This document shows positions 1 through 9,300 of a DNA stretch of 34,223 nt, one piece after another (the first letter of the stretch is position 1; every line of letters begins with the position of its first letter). The notes beneath the pieces are model-generated. The model did not search any database. It saw only the letters and a list, made by a program, of their open reading frames with translations, and was not told the origin of the DNA. Made by a program: the position numbers and the translations under genes. The DNA comes from Acidobacteriaceae bacterium. Its GTDB lineage: Bacteria; Acidobacteriota; Terriglobia; Terriglobales; Acidobacteriaceae. The stretch spans positions 1 through 34,223 of the forward strand of contig JAUTWY010000475.1 in NCBI GenBank assembly GCA_030838305.1, in the 5' to 3' direction.

Positions 1-278
1 TCGAGTGTTCGCGAAGGAACGCTAGGAGAACGGATAGGATCTTCTGGAAATGCAGCGAAGGCAGAAGCTACCGTGACAGGGCGACCAGAATTGGAGAGGA
101 GCGTTCTAGTGTCAAACACTTAGGAGCGTAACAGATTTCTGCGAGCGACTATTCGAGTGCCAGCCTTCGGAACACAGTGAATCGGCGCTCGGAAACACCC
201 CGTTGTGTATGGCAACACGCGATTACTTGCCAGAGACTTTAGCGTAAAATCTGGTTTACTTTCTTTGGGGAGGTTTTC
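1..278. other. Window start, no supported gene; kdsC leader at its right end
   Basis: I see no convincing coding sequence here. Two frames are open from base 1 and stop at about 102-123, but neither short tail resembles an expected neighbour of kdsC such as KpsF or KdsA. The 69-aa minus ORF at 120..329 looks like a shadow. The right end carries the ribosome binding site of kdsC (GGGGAGG at 267-273). The in-frame TAG at 240-242 limits how far upstream kdsC can start. Confidence 0.5.
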
Positions 279-836
279 CTGGCTAGTACTCGCACGATCT
301 CGCCCGCACTCAAGAAGCGTGCAGCGCAAATCAAGCTGCTCCTGATGGACGTAGACGGCACGATGACGGACGGTAGCGTTACTCTGCTATCGCAAACCGA
401 CGGCAGCGCTCTGGAGATCAAGACTTTTGACGCGCATGACGGCCAGGGCCTGACCCTGGCGCATACCGCCGGCCTACGCACCGGCTGCATTACCGGCCGC
501 GAAAGTGCTGCACTCCTGCGCCGCGCCCACGAAATGGAGATGGAATTTATCTACATGAAACGCGCGGTGAAAATGCCGGCCTATGAAGAAATTCTTCAAA
601 AAGCGGGTCTCCCCGATTCTGCGGTAGCCTTTATCGGTGACGACCTTCCTGACATTCCCCTATTGCGGCGCGTGGGCCTCGCCGTAGCCGTGGGCGATGC
701 CGTTCCGGAGGTAAAGAATTTGGCGCACTACACCACGAAGGCTGTCGCCGGCCACGGCGCAATCCGGGAAACCGTTGAGCTTATTCTCAAGTGCAAAGGC
801 ATCTGGAAAGAAATGATCGATAAAGCGCGTGCATAA
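279..836 (+). CDS. kdsC: KdsC-type 3-deoxy-manno-octulosonate-8-phosphate phosphatase (HAD), CTG start
   Basis: Cytoplasmic HAD-superfamily phosphatase that would remove phosphate from KDO-8-P on the way to lipid A-core LPS. HAD motif I is DVDGTMTDG, with the Asp nucleophile and acid/base pair at residues 24 and 26 from the CTG start. Motif III/IV is GDDLPDIPLL, and the conserved GHGAIRE tail is present. The track starts at ATG 345, which lies inside the first beta-strand and has no ribosome binding site. CTG 279 follows GGGGAGG by 5 nt and restores the strand IKLLLMDVDG, giving 185 aa, the usual KdsC length. No ATG, GTG or TTG exists in frame between the TAG at 240 and ATG 345. The product call is firm. 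The CTG start is inferred from sequence. Confidence 0.9.
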   Translation: MASTRTISPALKKRAAQIKLLLMDVDGTMTDGSVTLLSQTDGSALEIKTFDAHDGQGLTLAHTAGLRTGCITGRESAALLRRAHEMEMEFIYMKRAVKMPAYEEILQKAGLPDSAVAFIGDDLPDIPLLRRVGLAVAVGDAVPEVKNLAHYTTKAVAGHGAIRETVELILKCKGIWKEMIDKARA

Positions 837-845
837 CACGCGCTT
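823..845. terminator. Hairpin spanning the kdsC stop codon, possible bidirectional terminator
   Basis: The 9-bp perfect inverted repeat AAGCGCGTG / CACGCGCTT has a 5-nt loop that contains the TAA stop of kdsC. It lies between kdsC and the convergent gene ending at 923. T-rich flanks are short (GGTTTT on +, CTTTAT on -), so terminator function is only likely. Confidence 0.5.
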
Positions 846-922
846 CCCGAGTGGTTTTGGGGCGGAGCGTTCAAGGAATAGATGCGATCTTTACGATGGA
901 TTGTCTGCGGGGCAGAGAGCCG

Positions 923-1444
923 TTAGATGAACATCTCGTCTTGCGGCACAGGCCGTCGCGGGTCACGGCTCCGCCCGTTCTTGCGTCCGCGTCGTGCTAC
1001 GAAGAATTCGATCCCAGCCGTGAGGCCCTGAATCAGGCCAGAGAATTGCCGAACCGGCGAAACCACGGTCTTGTGAACGATCTCGGACGTTTCTTCCACG
1101 CGGTCGAGCGTGCGGCTAAGCAAATCGTCGGCGCGAATGACTTGCAGACGCGCACGATCCACTGCATCGTTGACAGTGGCGTCCACGCGCTGCACCTGTT
1201 CGCGCACCGTGGAAGTCGTTGCCGCAAGATTGTCGGCGATTACCAGCAGCTTGGGGCGGATATCGGCCAGAAGGGCTTGGGCAGAATCGATTGTGGGCAG
1301 CGCCTTAGTCTTGACCTCTTCGGCCAGGGATTCAAGCCGAGTGCTGGTTTTCCGCATGGCCAAATACATCCCAAGGAGCAGGCCCGCTTGCAGAATCACC
1401 GCTGCTGCGGTCACGGCAATGAATATTGGGGTTAGGTTGTCCAT
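923..1444 (-). CDS. DUF948-like single-pass membrane protein with long coiled coil
   Basis: A 173-aa protein with one N-terminal membrane helix (about residues 7-29). A long heptad-like region about 110 residues long follows, rich in alternating Val, Asp, Arg and Glu, then a basic tail. The architecture matches DUF948/YtxG-type proteins found next to YtxH proteins in many genomes, and here a YtxH-like gene lies 71 nt upstream on the same strand. The start is ATG at 1444, preceded by AGGAAAG at 5 nt. Its molecular role is not known. The large plus-strand ORFs at 851..1435 and 1110..1835 are shadows of this gene and its neighbour. Confidence 0.75.
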   Translation of the reverse strand: MDNLTPIFIAVTAAAVILQAGLLLGMYLAMRKTSTRLESLAEEVKTKALPTIDSAQALLADIRPKLLVIADNLAATTSTVREQVQRVDATVNDAVDRARLQVIRADDLLSRTLDRVEETSEIVHKTVVSPVRQFSGLIQGLTAGIEFFVARRGRKNGRSRDPRRPVPQDEMFI

Positions 1445-1515
1445 AAGCTTTCCTGCAACCCAGAGCCATCCTGCGGCGTGCCGCAGTAAGCTGCGAACGC
1501 CGCCGAACAGGATGT

Positions 1516-1830
1516 TTACAGGTTCTTCGGAGCTCCGGCAGTGGTCTCGGTCGTTGCTTCCTGATACGCCTGTCGTCCAGCTTCATAGGCTGCGCGGAGC
1601 TGATCTTTCTGCTGATTCACGACGTCCCGGCCCTTATCGACCCACTCAGAAGCTTGGCTGCGGGCGTCGCGCGCGCGGGTCTTCATATAATCGCGTCCTT
1701 CTTCGGCTCGAGCGCGAAGCACTTCACGCGTCTCGCTGCCCGACTGGGGAGCATATAGAATGCCCACTGCTGCGCCTACTCCCAACCCCGCCAGAAACCA
1801 CACAAAACTGTTGCCATCTCGATCCGACAT
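1516..1830 (-). CDS. YtxH domain-containing small membrane protein
   Basis: A 104-aa protein with an N-terminal Gly/Ala-rich membrane helix (FVWFLAGLGVGAAVGILYAP), followed directly by the SGSETRE motif and an amphipathic helical tail. This is the YtxH arrangement. I chose ATG 1830 rather than the longer track ORF because GGGAGG sits about 8 nt upstream and the domain starts there. YtxH proteins are often linked to general stress in Gram-positive bacteria. No direct function can be read here. It is probably cotranscribed with the DUF948-like gene downstream. Confidence 0.8.
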   Translation of the reverse strand: MSDRDGNSFVWFLAGLGVGAAVGILYAPQSGSETREVLRARAEEGRDYMKTRARDARSQASEWVDKGRDVVNQQKDQLRAAYEAGRQAYQEATTETTAGAPKNL

Positions 1831-2023
1831 TGTGAATACCTCCCGGCCATCAGTGCCGATATTTGGATGGTAGCACCCACATGGGGCAAATACAATTACA
1901 GCAAAACCCGCAACCTGCGCAGTGGAAAACTGCACGGATCGAGCTTGCAGGCGAACAGCGTTGGAAGCGAGATACCAGAACAAAGCCTCCCGGGCAGGGA
2001 AGATTCAGGTCTCAGAATTCAAA

Positions 2024-2356
2024 TTACTTCTTTACCGGAGGATTTGCTGGAGCCGGCGCGGGTGCTGCCGGTTGCGTTTTGGCAGGCGCCGATTTCACTC
2101 CCTGCAACACGGAACCGGGCCCTCCGTGCTTGATGGCGTAGATCGAAAGCGTAATCGAAGTCAGCATGAAGAGCACGGCAGAGAGCGTGGTCGCTTTGGA
2201 GAGCGCAGTCGCTGCTCCGCGTGGGCCGAATGCCGCCTGACTACCCTGGCCGCCGAAAGCTGCGGAAATGTCTCCCGCCTTACCGCTCTGGAGCAGAACG
2301 ACAATAATCAGGAACAGACAAACGATTACGTGAATGATTGTGACAAGGATGATCAT
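2024..2356 (-). CDS. secG: Preprotein translocase subunit SecG
   Basis: SecG joins SecYE to form the inner-membrane protein-export channel. The predicted 110-aa protein has two membrane helices (about residues 1-22 and 55-77) separated by the conserved cytoplasmic loop LLQSGKAGDISAAFGG. A Pro/Ala-rich tail ends in PPVKK, longer than in E. coli but common outside proteobacteria. ATG 2356 was chosen because the first helix begins there. The track ORF adds 40 residues with no SecG similarity. An AGGA lies 12 nt upstream of the chosen start, so the ribosome binding site is weak. Confidence 0.93.
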   Translation of the reverse strand: MIILVTIIHVIVCLFLIIVVLLQSGKAGDISAAFGGQGSQAAFGPRGAATALSKATTLSAVLFMLTSITLSIYAIKHGGPGSVLQGVKSAPAKTQPAAPAPAPANPPVKK

Positions 2357-2541
2357 CGAGTCAGGAAATCCTAAATTGTTCAGAATGAATGAGACGCCGC
2401 AGGGGTAAGAAACGCCCTTGGGAGATAACGAACCGTTCTCTTTTCCCACCAACAGTTTGACATCCTGCCCTACCATCGGTCAAGACGAAGGTCTGCCTCG
2501 TCTGCCTCGTGGTAAGCCACGGCCGTGCAAATCGCAGTGTT

Positions 2542-3528
2542 CTACTCTGTGGCGGTGACTTCAAGGCACAGCGCGGCGCCTCCAGCGATACCCGCGTCGG
2601 CACCATAGTGGGCCGCCAGCAGTGGAATGTCCTGACATCGCGAATTCACGCACCACCGGGGCAACAGATCACGTATCTCTTCAAAAAATGGTTGCAGCAG
2701 GGAAGCGGCGCCACCGCCAAGAATCATCACGTCGGGCTCAAGCAAATCCACGATGTTGCCCAGCCACACCGTGAGATACATCGCAGTCTCTTGCAAGACT
2801 TCTTTTGCCAGCGGATCGCCTGCGCGATAAGCTTGCCCCACGATCTCACTTGAAATGCCATCGACTTGACCTCCGGCGTGCTGCAGAATGCTGGACGGTC
2901 GGCCCGCAGCGATTTGTTCGGAGGCTCGACGTGCGATTGCGGGCCCTGACGCTAGTGCTTCAATGCAGCCTAGCTTGCCGCATCCGCAGCGCGGGCCGCG
3001 GTAGTCGATGCTCATGTGGCCTCCTTCCGCGGCGGCCCCAGTGCGGCCGTGATAGATGCGGCCATCGAAAATAATTCCGGACCCGATTCCGGTGCCAATC
3101 GTCGCGTAGAAGACACTCCGGTAGCCACGGCCAGCGCCCCATAAAGCTTCTGCCAGGGCCGCGGCGTTGCCGTCATTGTCCACTCGAACCGGGAGGCGAT
3201 AGACTTTCGCTATTTCCGCGGCCAACGGAAAATTGCGCCAGCACGGAAGATTGGGAGGATTAATTACGACACCCGTTTGCGGATTGAGCGGGCCAGGCGC
3301 GCAGACTCCAATGCCGGAGATTGAGCTTTTCAACTGGGGGCTAAGATCGGCGGCAGAGTAAACTGCTTCGATTGCCGAAGTTACGGCAGCCAAACCGGCA
3401 ACTGCATCCGTGGCCACCATTGGCGTTCGAGTCTGCCGCGTGATCCTTCCCCCGGAATCTACCAATCCGGCAGCTACTTTTGTGCCGCCGACATCTACGC
3501 CGACGAAATGTGTTTCGGAGAATTGCAT
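2542..3528 (-). CDS. ROK family sugar kinase, probable glucokinase
   Basis: ROK-family kinases phosphorylate glucose or a related hexose at the expense of ATP in the cytoplasm. The N-terminal phosphate-binding loop DVGGTKVAAG (from residue 12), the EGGHMSI segment and the ROK zinc motif CGCGKLGCIE are all present. The catalytic Asp is in the VDNDGNAAALAE segment. The length (328 aa) is normal for a single-domain ROK kinase. There is no N-terminal helix-turn-helix, so this is an enzyme and not an NagC/XylR repressor. The substrate cannot be fixed from sequence. Glucose is the usual one for this domain layout, but N-acetylhexosamines or mannose remain possible. No strong ribosome binding site precedes ATG 3528. 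Confidence 0.9.
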   Translation of the reverse strand: MQFSETHFVGVDVGGTKVAAGLVDSGGRITRQTRTPMVATDAVAGLAAVTSAIEAVYSAADLSPQLKSSISGIGVCAPGPLNPQTGVVINPPNLPCWRNFPLAAEIAKVYRLPVRVDNDGNAAALAEALWGAGRGYRSVFYATIGTGIGSGIIFDGRIYHGRTGAAAEGGHMSIDYRGPRCGCGKLGCIEALASGPAIARRASEQIAAGRPSSILQHAGGQVDGISSEIVGQAYRAGDPLAKEVLQETAMYLTVWLGNIVDLLEPDVMILGGGAASLLQPFFEEIRDLLPRWCVNSRCQDIPLLAAHYGADAGIAGGAALCLEVTATE

Positions 3529-3689
3529 AACGCTGGCGCCGGCTGCGTGGCTAGGTCTTCTCCAGCAGCCCGGTCCAATATACGGGGAGAATGCGAGATT
3601 TGAACATACGGGAGGTATTTCGACAGATCAGGTCCTCCATCGCGGCTCCCAAACTGCGCAATTTCCTCACTGGTTCGCGATCGGGACGA

Positions 3690-3718
3690 CTGACAGGGTC
3701 AGAGCATAAATGTATGAT
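3690..3718 (+). promoter_or_regulatory. Sigma-70-type promoter very close to the YkgJ-like start codon
   Basis: CTGACA (3690-3695), a 17-bp spacer and TATGAT (3713-3718) each differ from consensus by one base. Transcription would begin near 3725, about 7 nt before ATG 3732. That gives a nearly leaderless mRNA and fits the lack of a Shine-Dalgarno sequence there. Confidence 0.55.
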
Positions 3719-3731
3719 TTAGGGCATCGCT

Positions 3732-4343
3732 ATGCCCGGTTGCTTATCGCCTGCAAGAGATCTGGTGCTGTTACAGATTGTGGATTCCGCATTGGCTGAC
3801 GCCACGCGTCGCAGCGGCGAGTGGCTGGTCTGTCGGCCAGGCTGTACGCAATGCTGCATCGGTGTGTTTCCCATCAATCAGCTTGACGCGCACCGCTTGC
3901 GGCGAGGACTTGCAGATCTTGAGCGGCGTGCGCCACAACCGGCCTCTCGCGTGCGCGAACGTGCCCGAGCTGCAGTCGCTCGCCTATCCCCTGATTTTCC
4001 CGGCAACCCCATCACCGGGATTTTGGACGAAAGTGAAGATGCGGCCGAGCGTTTTTCTACCTTCGGCAATGATGAACCATGCCCTGCGCTCGATCCTGAA
4101 ACCGGGAACTGTGAACTCTACGAATCACGTCCCATGACCTGCCGCGTGTTTGGACCTCCGGTCCGCAACGAAGAGGGATTGGGCGTTTGCGAACTCTGCT
4201 ACCAAGGTGCTTCGGACGAGGAGATTGCAGCTTGCGAGATGGAGCCTGATCCTGACGACCTCGAATCGGCATTGCTAAAGAAGCTTGAAGGCAGCACAGG
4301 AACTCGCGGAAATACGATCGTCGCTTTCTGTCTTGCAACATAA
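3732..4343 (+). CDS. YkgJ family cysteine cluster protein (putative Zn/Fe-chelating)
   Basis: A 203-aa cytoplasmic protein with the two cysteine groups typical of the YkgJ/UPF0153 family. An N-terminal CxxxCxxCC cluster (CRPGCTQCC) is followed by CPALDPETGNCELYESRPMTC and a final CELC. These residues are thought to chelate zinc or an iron-sulfur cluster. The biological role is not established for the family. The gene is flanked by unrelated minus-strand genes, and its 3' end converges on the ABC-F gene with only a 20-bp gap. The start is ATG 3732. There is no ribosome binding site, but a good promoter ends 13 nt upstream. Confidence 0.85.
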   Translation: MPGCLSPARDLVLLQIVDSALADATRRSGEWLVCRPGCTQCCIGVFPINQLDAHRLRRGLADLERRAPQPASRVRERARAAVARLSPDFPGNPITGILDESEDAAERFSTFGNDEPCPALDPETGNCELYESRPMTCRVFGPPVRNEEGLGVCELCYQGASDEEIAACEMEPDPDDLESALLKKLEGSTGTRGNTIVAFCLAT

Positions 4344-4363
4344 AGAGAGCGATAAATGGCTGT

Positions 4364-6178
4364 TCAGTTTTTCTTCTTTTCCAACTCAGCCCAGCGCGCA
4401 TATAGCGTATCCACTTTATCCTGTGCTTCTTCCATCTCGGAATGAGCAGTTACCAGGCGCGGACCGTCGCTGGCGATCTCCGGATCTGCAAGCTGTTCCC
4501 GTTTGGCCTGTAAGACATGCTCTGCCTCCGCGACGCGCTGTTCAATGGCTTCATATTCGCGCGCTTCCAGGTACGACAGCTTTTTCTTGCCCGCAGATGG
4601 TCGAACGGTCTCTAGCGCAACTGCACCTCGCTCCGCGGAACGCGCATCGTTCCGCGCCGTCGCCGCCCGTTCTTCCAACCATGTTTCCCATTGCGAATAA
4701 TCCGCGAAGAGTCCCGCATTGCCCTGTCCATCAAGCCCAAGCACTACGGTCGAGACGCGATCCAGCATGTAGCGATCGTGCGTGACCAGGACGAGTGAAC
4801 CGCGAAACTCCAGTAGGCTTTCCTCCAGAATATCCAGCGTCGGAATGTCGAGATCGTTCGTAGGTTCGTCGAGCAGCAAAACGTCGGCGGGTTGTAGCAT
4901 GAGCTGTGCGATCAAGACTCGCGCCCGCTCGCCGCCAGAAAGTTTTCCTACCGGCTGGTTGAGCTGCTCACCCGCAAACAAGAACTTTGCCGCCCACGCG
5001 GCCACGTGGATCATGCGGTCCTGATACACCACGGAGTCGCCTTCGGGAGCCAGCGCACGCCGCAGAGTCACGTCGGGATCGAGTTCGCGGGTCTGGTCAA
5101 AATAAACAATGCGCAACCAGTCAGCGCGGTGAATCTCTCCGCTGCTTGGCGAGGATTCTCCGCGCAGCAGTCGCAGCAGGCTGGTCTTTCCGCTGCCGTT
5201 CGGCCCCACCAGCCCCACTCTCACTCCGGCGGTGATCACGAAATTTAAGTCCTCAAAGAGCGTACGATCTCCCATCTTGCAAGAGACCTGTTCCAGTTCG
5301 ATCAGCCGCTTGGTCTTTCGACCGGTGGCGGAGAAATCGATTTGCGCAGAAGTAGTCCGGCGTCTGGCATTGAGGTCCGCGAGTTCGCCCATCAACTCGC
5401 CTGCCTTGTCGATACGCGCCTTCGACTTTCTGGTGCGAGCTTTGGCTCCGCGCCGCAGCCACTCGATCTCGCGATGGACTAGATTTTCGAGCGCCTCCTG
5501 CCGCTTGCCCTGCGCGTGCAGGAACTCTTCCTTCTTTTCGAGAAATCGGCTGTAGCTGCCGGAGACGCGCAGCATTCCGTCCGGGTACGTCCGGTTCAGT
5601 TCGGCCATTTCGGTTGCGACGTTCTCCAGAAAATAACGATCGTGGCTCACTACCACGCAGGCGAATGGTGCCGCAGCCAGCAGATCCTCCAGCCACTCGA
5701 TTCCCGCCAGATCGAGATGATTCGTAGGTTCGTCCAGCAATAGAATGTCGGGACCCTGGACCAGAGCCTCCACAATCGCAAGCCGCTTTTGCCAGCCGCC
5801 GGACAACGCGGTCGCTTCTGCCTCAAGGTTTTCGAAGCCTGCCCGGCCCAGCGTTTCCGCAAAGCGCGTGCCGCGCTCCGACTCCGGCACTGCCGCGCGT
5901 TCGATCGCGCCCTGAGCAATGGATCGGACTGTTGCTCCCGCTTTGAACGTGGAGTCTTGCTCCACATAGCTCAGCCGAATTCGTTTGCGGACGGCGATTT
6001 CCCCACTATCGGGATTTTCATCACCTGCCAGAATGCGCAGCAGTGTGGACTTTCCCGATCCATTCGGACCAATCAGCCCGATGCGATTTCCCTCTGAAAC
6101 CGTGAAGGAAACGTTCTGAAAGAGCGGATTCGCTCCAAAGGCCTTCGAAATTCCCTGGGCATTGATGATCGGCGGCAA
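4364..6178 (-). CDS. ABC-F family ATPase, Uup-like
   Basis: A soluble protein with two ABC ATPase domains in one chain and no membrane segment, so an ABC-F ribosome-associated factor and not a transporter. The first domain has Walker A GLIGPNGSGKST, signature LSGGWQKRL and Walker B ILLLDEPTNHLD. The second has GPNGSGKTSLL, LSGGERARV and VLLLDEPTNDLD. Between them is the charged ABC-F linker. The C-terminal coiled coil (YLEAREYEAIEQRV onward) points to the Uup group. The track starts at TTG 6256, which has no ribosome binding site. I prefer TTG 6178, which has AGGAG 11 nt upstream and begins close to the family start PPIINAQGI. No ATG exists before the first domain. Confidence 0.88.
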   Translation of the reverse strand: MPPIINAQGISKAFGANPLFQNVSFTVSEGNRIGLIGPNGSGKSTLLRILAGDENPDSGEIAVRKRIRLSYVEQDSTFKAGATVRSIAQGAIERAAVPESERGTRFAETLGRAGFENLEAEATALSGGWQKRLAIVEALVQGPDILLLDEPTNHLDLAGIEWLEDLLAAAPFACVVVSHDRYFLENVATEMAELNRTYPDGMLRVSGSYSRFLEKKEEFLHAQGKRQEALENLVHREIEWLRRGAKARTRKSKARIDKAGELMGELADLNARRRTTSAQIDFSATGRKTKRLIELEQVSCKMGDRTLFEDLNFVITAGVRVGLVGPNGSGKTSLLRLLRGESSPSSGEIHRADWLRIVYFDQTRELDPDVTLRRALAPEGDSVVYQDRMIHVAAWAAKFLFAGEQLNQPVGKLSGGERARVLIAQLMLQPADVLLLDEPTNDLDIPTLDILEESLLEFRGSLVLVTHDRYMLDRVSTVVLGLDGQGNAGLFADYSQWETWLEERAATARNDARSAERGAVALETVRPSAGKKKLSYLEAREYEAIEQRVAEAEHVLQAKREQLADPEIASDGPRLVTAHSEMEEAQDKVDTLYARWAELEKKKN

Positions 6179-6311
6179 CGACTTGGCTTCTCCTAGTACC
6201 TCACTTGAGGTTATCAGGAAACGAACATTGCGGATCGACGGCGGACTGTCGCACAATACCCGATACCGCGAAAGCGGACGTCGCTTCTAACGTAGTTCTC
6301 GGAGAGTTACG

Positions 6312-9300
6312 ATGGGAAGATTCTGCACGGCGGTGTTCGCAATTCTAACCACCTTTGTATTGCCGGTCGCGGCGCGAGCGCAAACCCAAGCACAAACCAC
6401 TGACAATCCCGACTTGAGCAAGCAACCAACTCTCTACGTAGTCGGTTATGCCCACCTCGATACGGAGTGGCGATGGGAGTATCCCCAGGTCATCGACGAA
6501 TATCTTCGCAAGACGATGGAGGATAATTTCAGGCTTCTCGAAAAGTATCCTCATTACATTTTCAATTTCAGCGGGGCCAATCGCTACCGCCTCATGAAGG
6601 AATATTTTCCTGCCGACTTTGCTAGGGTGAAGAAATTTGTGGATGAAGGACGATGGTTCCCTGCGGGATCGTCCATGGAAGAAGGCGACGTCAATGCCCC
6701 CAGCGCCGAAACCATCATTCGACAAATTCTGTACGGGAATAACTGGTTCCGCAAAGAACTCGGCAAAGCCAGCGCGGAATACATGCTGCCGGATTGCTTC
6801 GGATTTCCATCTTCGCTGCCGACGATTCTTGCCCATTCCGGCGTGAGAGGATTTTCCACGCAGAAGTTGGTTTGGGGATCTTCAGCCAACGCTGGCGGGA
6901 CGGATTCACCAGAGAAAACGCCGGAAGGCACGCCCTTCAACGTTGGTGTGTGGGTGGGGCCAGATGGCGAGAGCGTGCTGGCGGGTCTAAATCCGGGCTC
7001 CTACGATGGTGGCGTCGACACCGATCTCAGCAAGCCGCTGACGCCAGCACCCCCTAACGGCACTCTCGAAGAGCTTCAGAAAAAACTCCAGCCACTGCAG
7101 CAAAAACTGGAGCAAGCTGACAAAAACGGACAAACGCTGGATGCACAACAAATTCAGGAATTCGCCGACCTGCGGAGCCAACACAAAGCGTTTTCGACCC
7201 TCGAAAAGGAGCGGGCGCACAGCCGATATCAAGGTGACTGGGCCGCGCGGGTTGAACGAAACGGACAAGTCAGCGGCGTATTCACTGATTATCACTATTA
7301 CGGAACTGGCGACATCGGTGGCGCTCCGAACGAGGATTACGTGCGGCGCCTGGAAGCCATCGTCACAAAATCATCGACCAGTCTGCCGCAGGAGCTTCCA
7401 CGCCTTTTTGAGCATCAGGCGAATCCCGAGGGACCGTCGGTAAAAGTTGGTGATGGTCCGGTGCATGTAGTGTCGGCAAATGCCGAGCAGATGTTTCTCG
7501 ATATCACGCCCGCCCAGGCCGCTGGACTTCCACACTACACCGGTGAAATGGAGTTGACTAACCACTCCGCCGGTTCGCTCACATCGCAGGCCTACCAGAA
7601 ACGCTGGCTGCGGAAAGAAGAATTGCTGGCGGACGCGGCGGAGAAGGCTTCCGTCGCCGCCGAATGGTTGGGCGCACGTCCCTATCCGCTGCAACGCCTG
7701 AACGACGCATGGACCCTGGCGATGGGCGGCCATTTCCACGACATCGCCGCCGGTACAGCCACGCCCAAGTCCTACGAGTTCGCCTGGAATGATGACGTGA
7801 TTGCGATGAACCAGTTCGCGGGCGTGCTCACCAGCGCTACTGCTGGCGTAACCGCGGCGCTGGACACACAAACCAACGGCACTCCGATCGTTGTCTTTAA
7901 TCCGCTCAATGTCGCGCGCGAGGATGTCGTCGAAGCCAGCGTCGCTTTCCCCAACGGCACGCATAGCGCATTGCACGTGACCGGTCCGGACGGAAAGGAA
8001 GTGCCGTCACAGATTTCGAATGGCAAGGTAATATTCGTCGCGAAGGCTCCCTCTGTCGGTTACGCGGTTTACGACATTCAAGCTGGTGCTGGGGCAGCCT
8101 CCGCACCAACGCTGCACGCATCCGAGAACTCCCTCGAGAATGAGTACTATCGGGTGAAACTAAACACCGATGGCGATGTCGCCAGCATTTTCGATAAATC
8201 GCTTGGAAGGGAACTGCTGGCCGCTCCCGCGCGCCTTGCAATCTCGTATGACAATCCGGAGCATTGGCCAGCATGGAATATGGATTGGGATCAGGAGCAG
8301 GCTGCGCCGAAAGCCTACGTCGGCGGTCCGGGAAAGATTCGCGTTGTAGAAAAAGGTCCCGCACGAGTGGCCGTTGAAGTTGCGCGGGAAACCGCCGGCT
8401 CGAGATTTGTGCAGACCATCACCCTATCGGCCGGCGATGCGGGGAGGCGCGTGGAATTCGCGAACGCCATCGATTGGAATACAAAAGAGTCAAATCTGAA
8501 AGCGACTTTTCCTCTGACCGCTGCCAATGAAATAGCCACCTATAACTGGGATATAGGTACGATCGAGCGGCCCAGTGCCCAGCCCAAGAAGTTCGAGGTC
8601 CCCTCTCACCAATGGATCGACCTTACCGACTTAAGTGGCGAGTTCGGCGCAACTATCCTGACCGACTGCAAGAACGGATCGGACAAGCCAAACGACCACA
8701 CCGTCCGCCTTACTCTGATACGGACTCCAGGCACGCGCGGCGGTTATGCCGACCAGGGCACCCAGGACCTTGGACACCACGAATTCGTTTACGGAATCGC
8801 CGGTCACGCCGGCGACTGGCGCCAAGCGCAGACCGACTGGCAAGCGCAGCGCCTCAGCGATCCGCTTATCGCTTTTGAAACATCGAAGCATGCTGGCGCG
8901 CTTGGCCGAAAGTTTTCTGTCTTAAAGGTCAGCAACCCGCGGATTCGAGTCCTCGCGCTAAAGAAAGCAGAACTGACGGACGAGATCATCGTCCGCTTGG
9001 TGGAACTCAACGGCAAGCCGCAACCAGACGTCCGAGTGTCGTTCCATACGCCAATCACCGCAGCGCGCGAAGTCAACGGTCAGGAGCAACCAGTCGGCAA
9101 AGCGATTCTGAATGACGGCGCTCTGGTTACTTCGTTCTCCGCGTATCAGCCGCGCACGTTCGCTATTCGGCTGGCTTCGCCTCAGGCCAAGGTCGCGGCA
9201 GTGCAGTCCATTCCGCTCGCTCTGCGGTACAACCTTGCGACCGCGAGCAACGAAGGGAGCAAGGCGCAGGATGGATTTGACGGACAAGGCAATTCGCTTC

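Noticed and set aside
1-123. Tail of an upstream gene
   Set aside because: Both open frames end without recognisable similarity, so no partial CDS is called.
851-1835. Plus-strand ORFs 851..1435 and 1110..1835
   Set aside because: Antisense to the DUF948-like and YtxH-like genes; composition is rich in Arg, Ser, Cys and His with no family motifs.
1831-2023. Possible tRNA-Leu after secG, a common arrangement
   Set aside because: No cloverleaf, T-loop TTCRA pattern or acceptor stem could be found on either strand.
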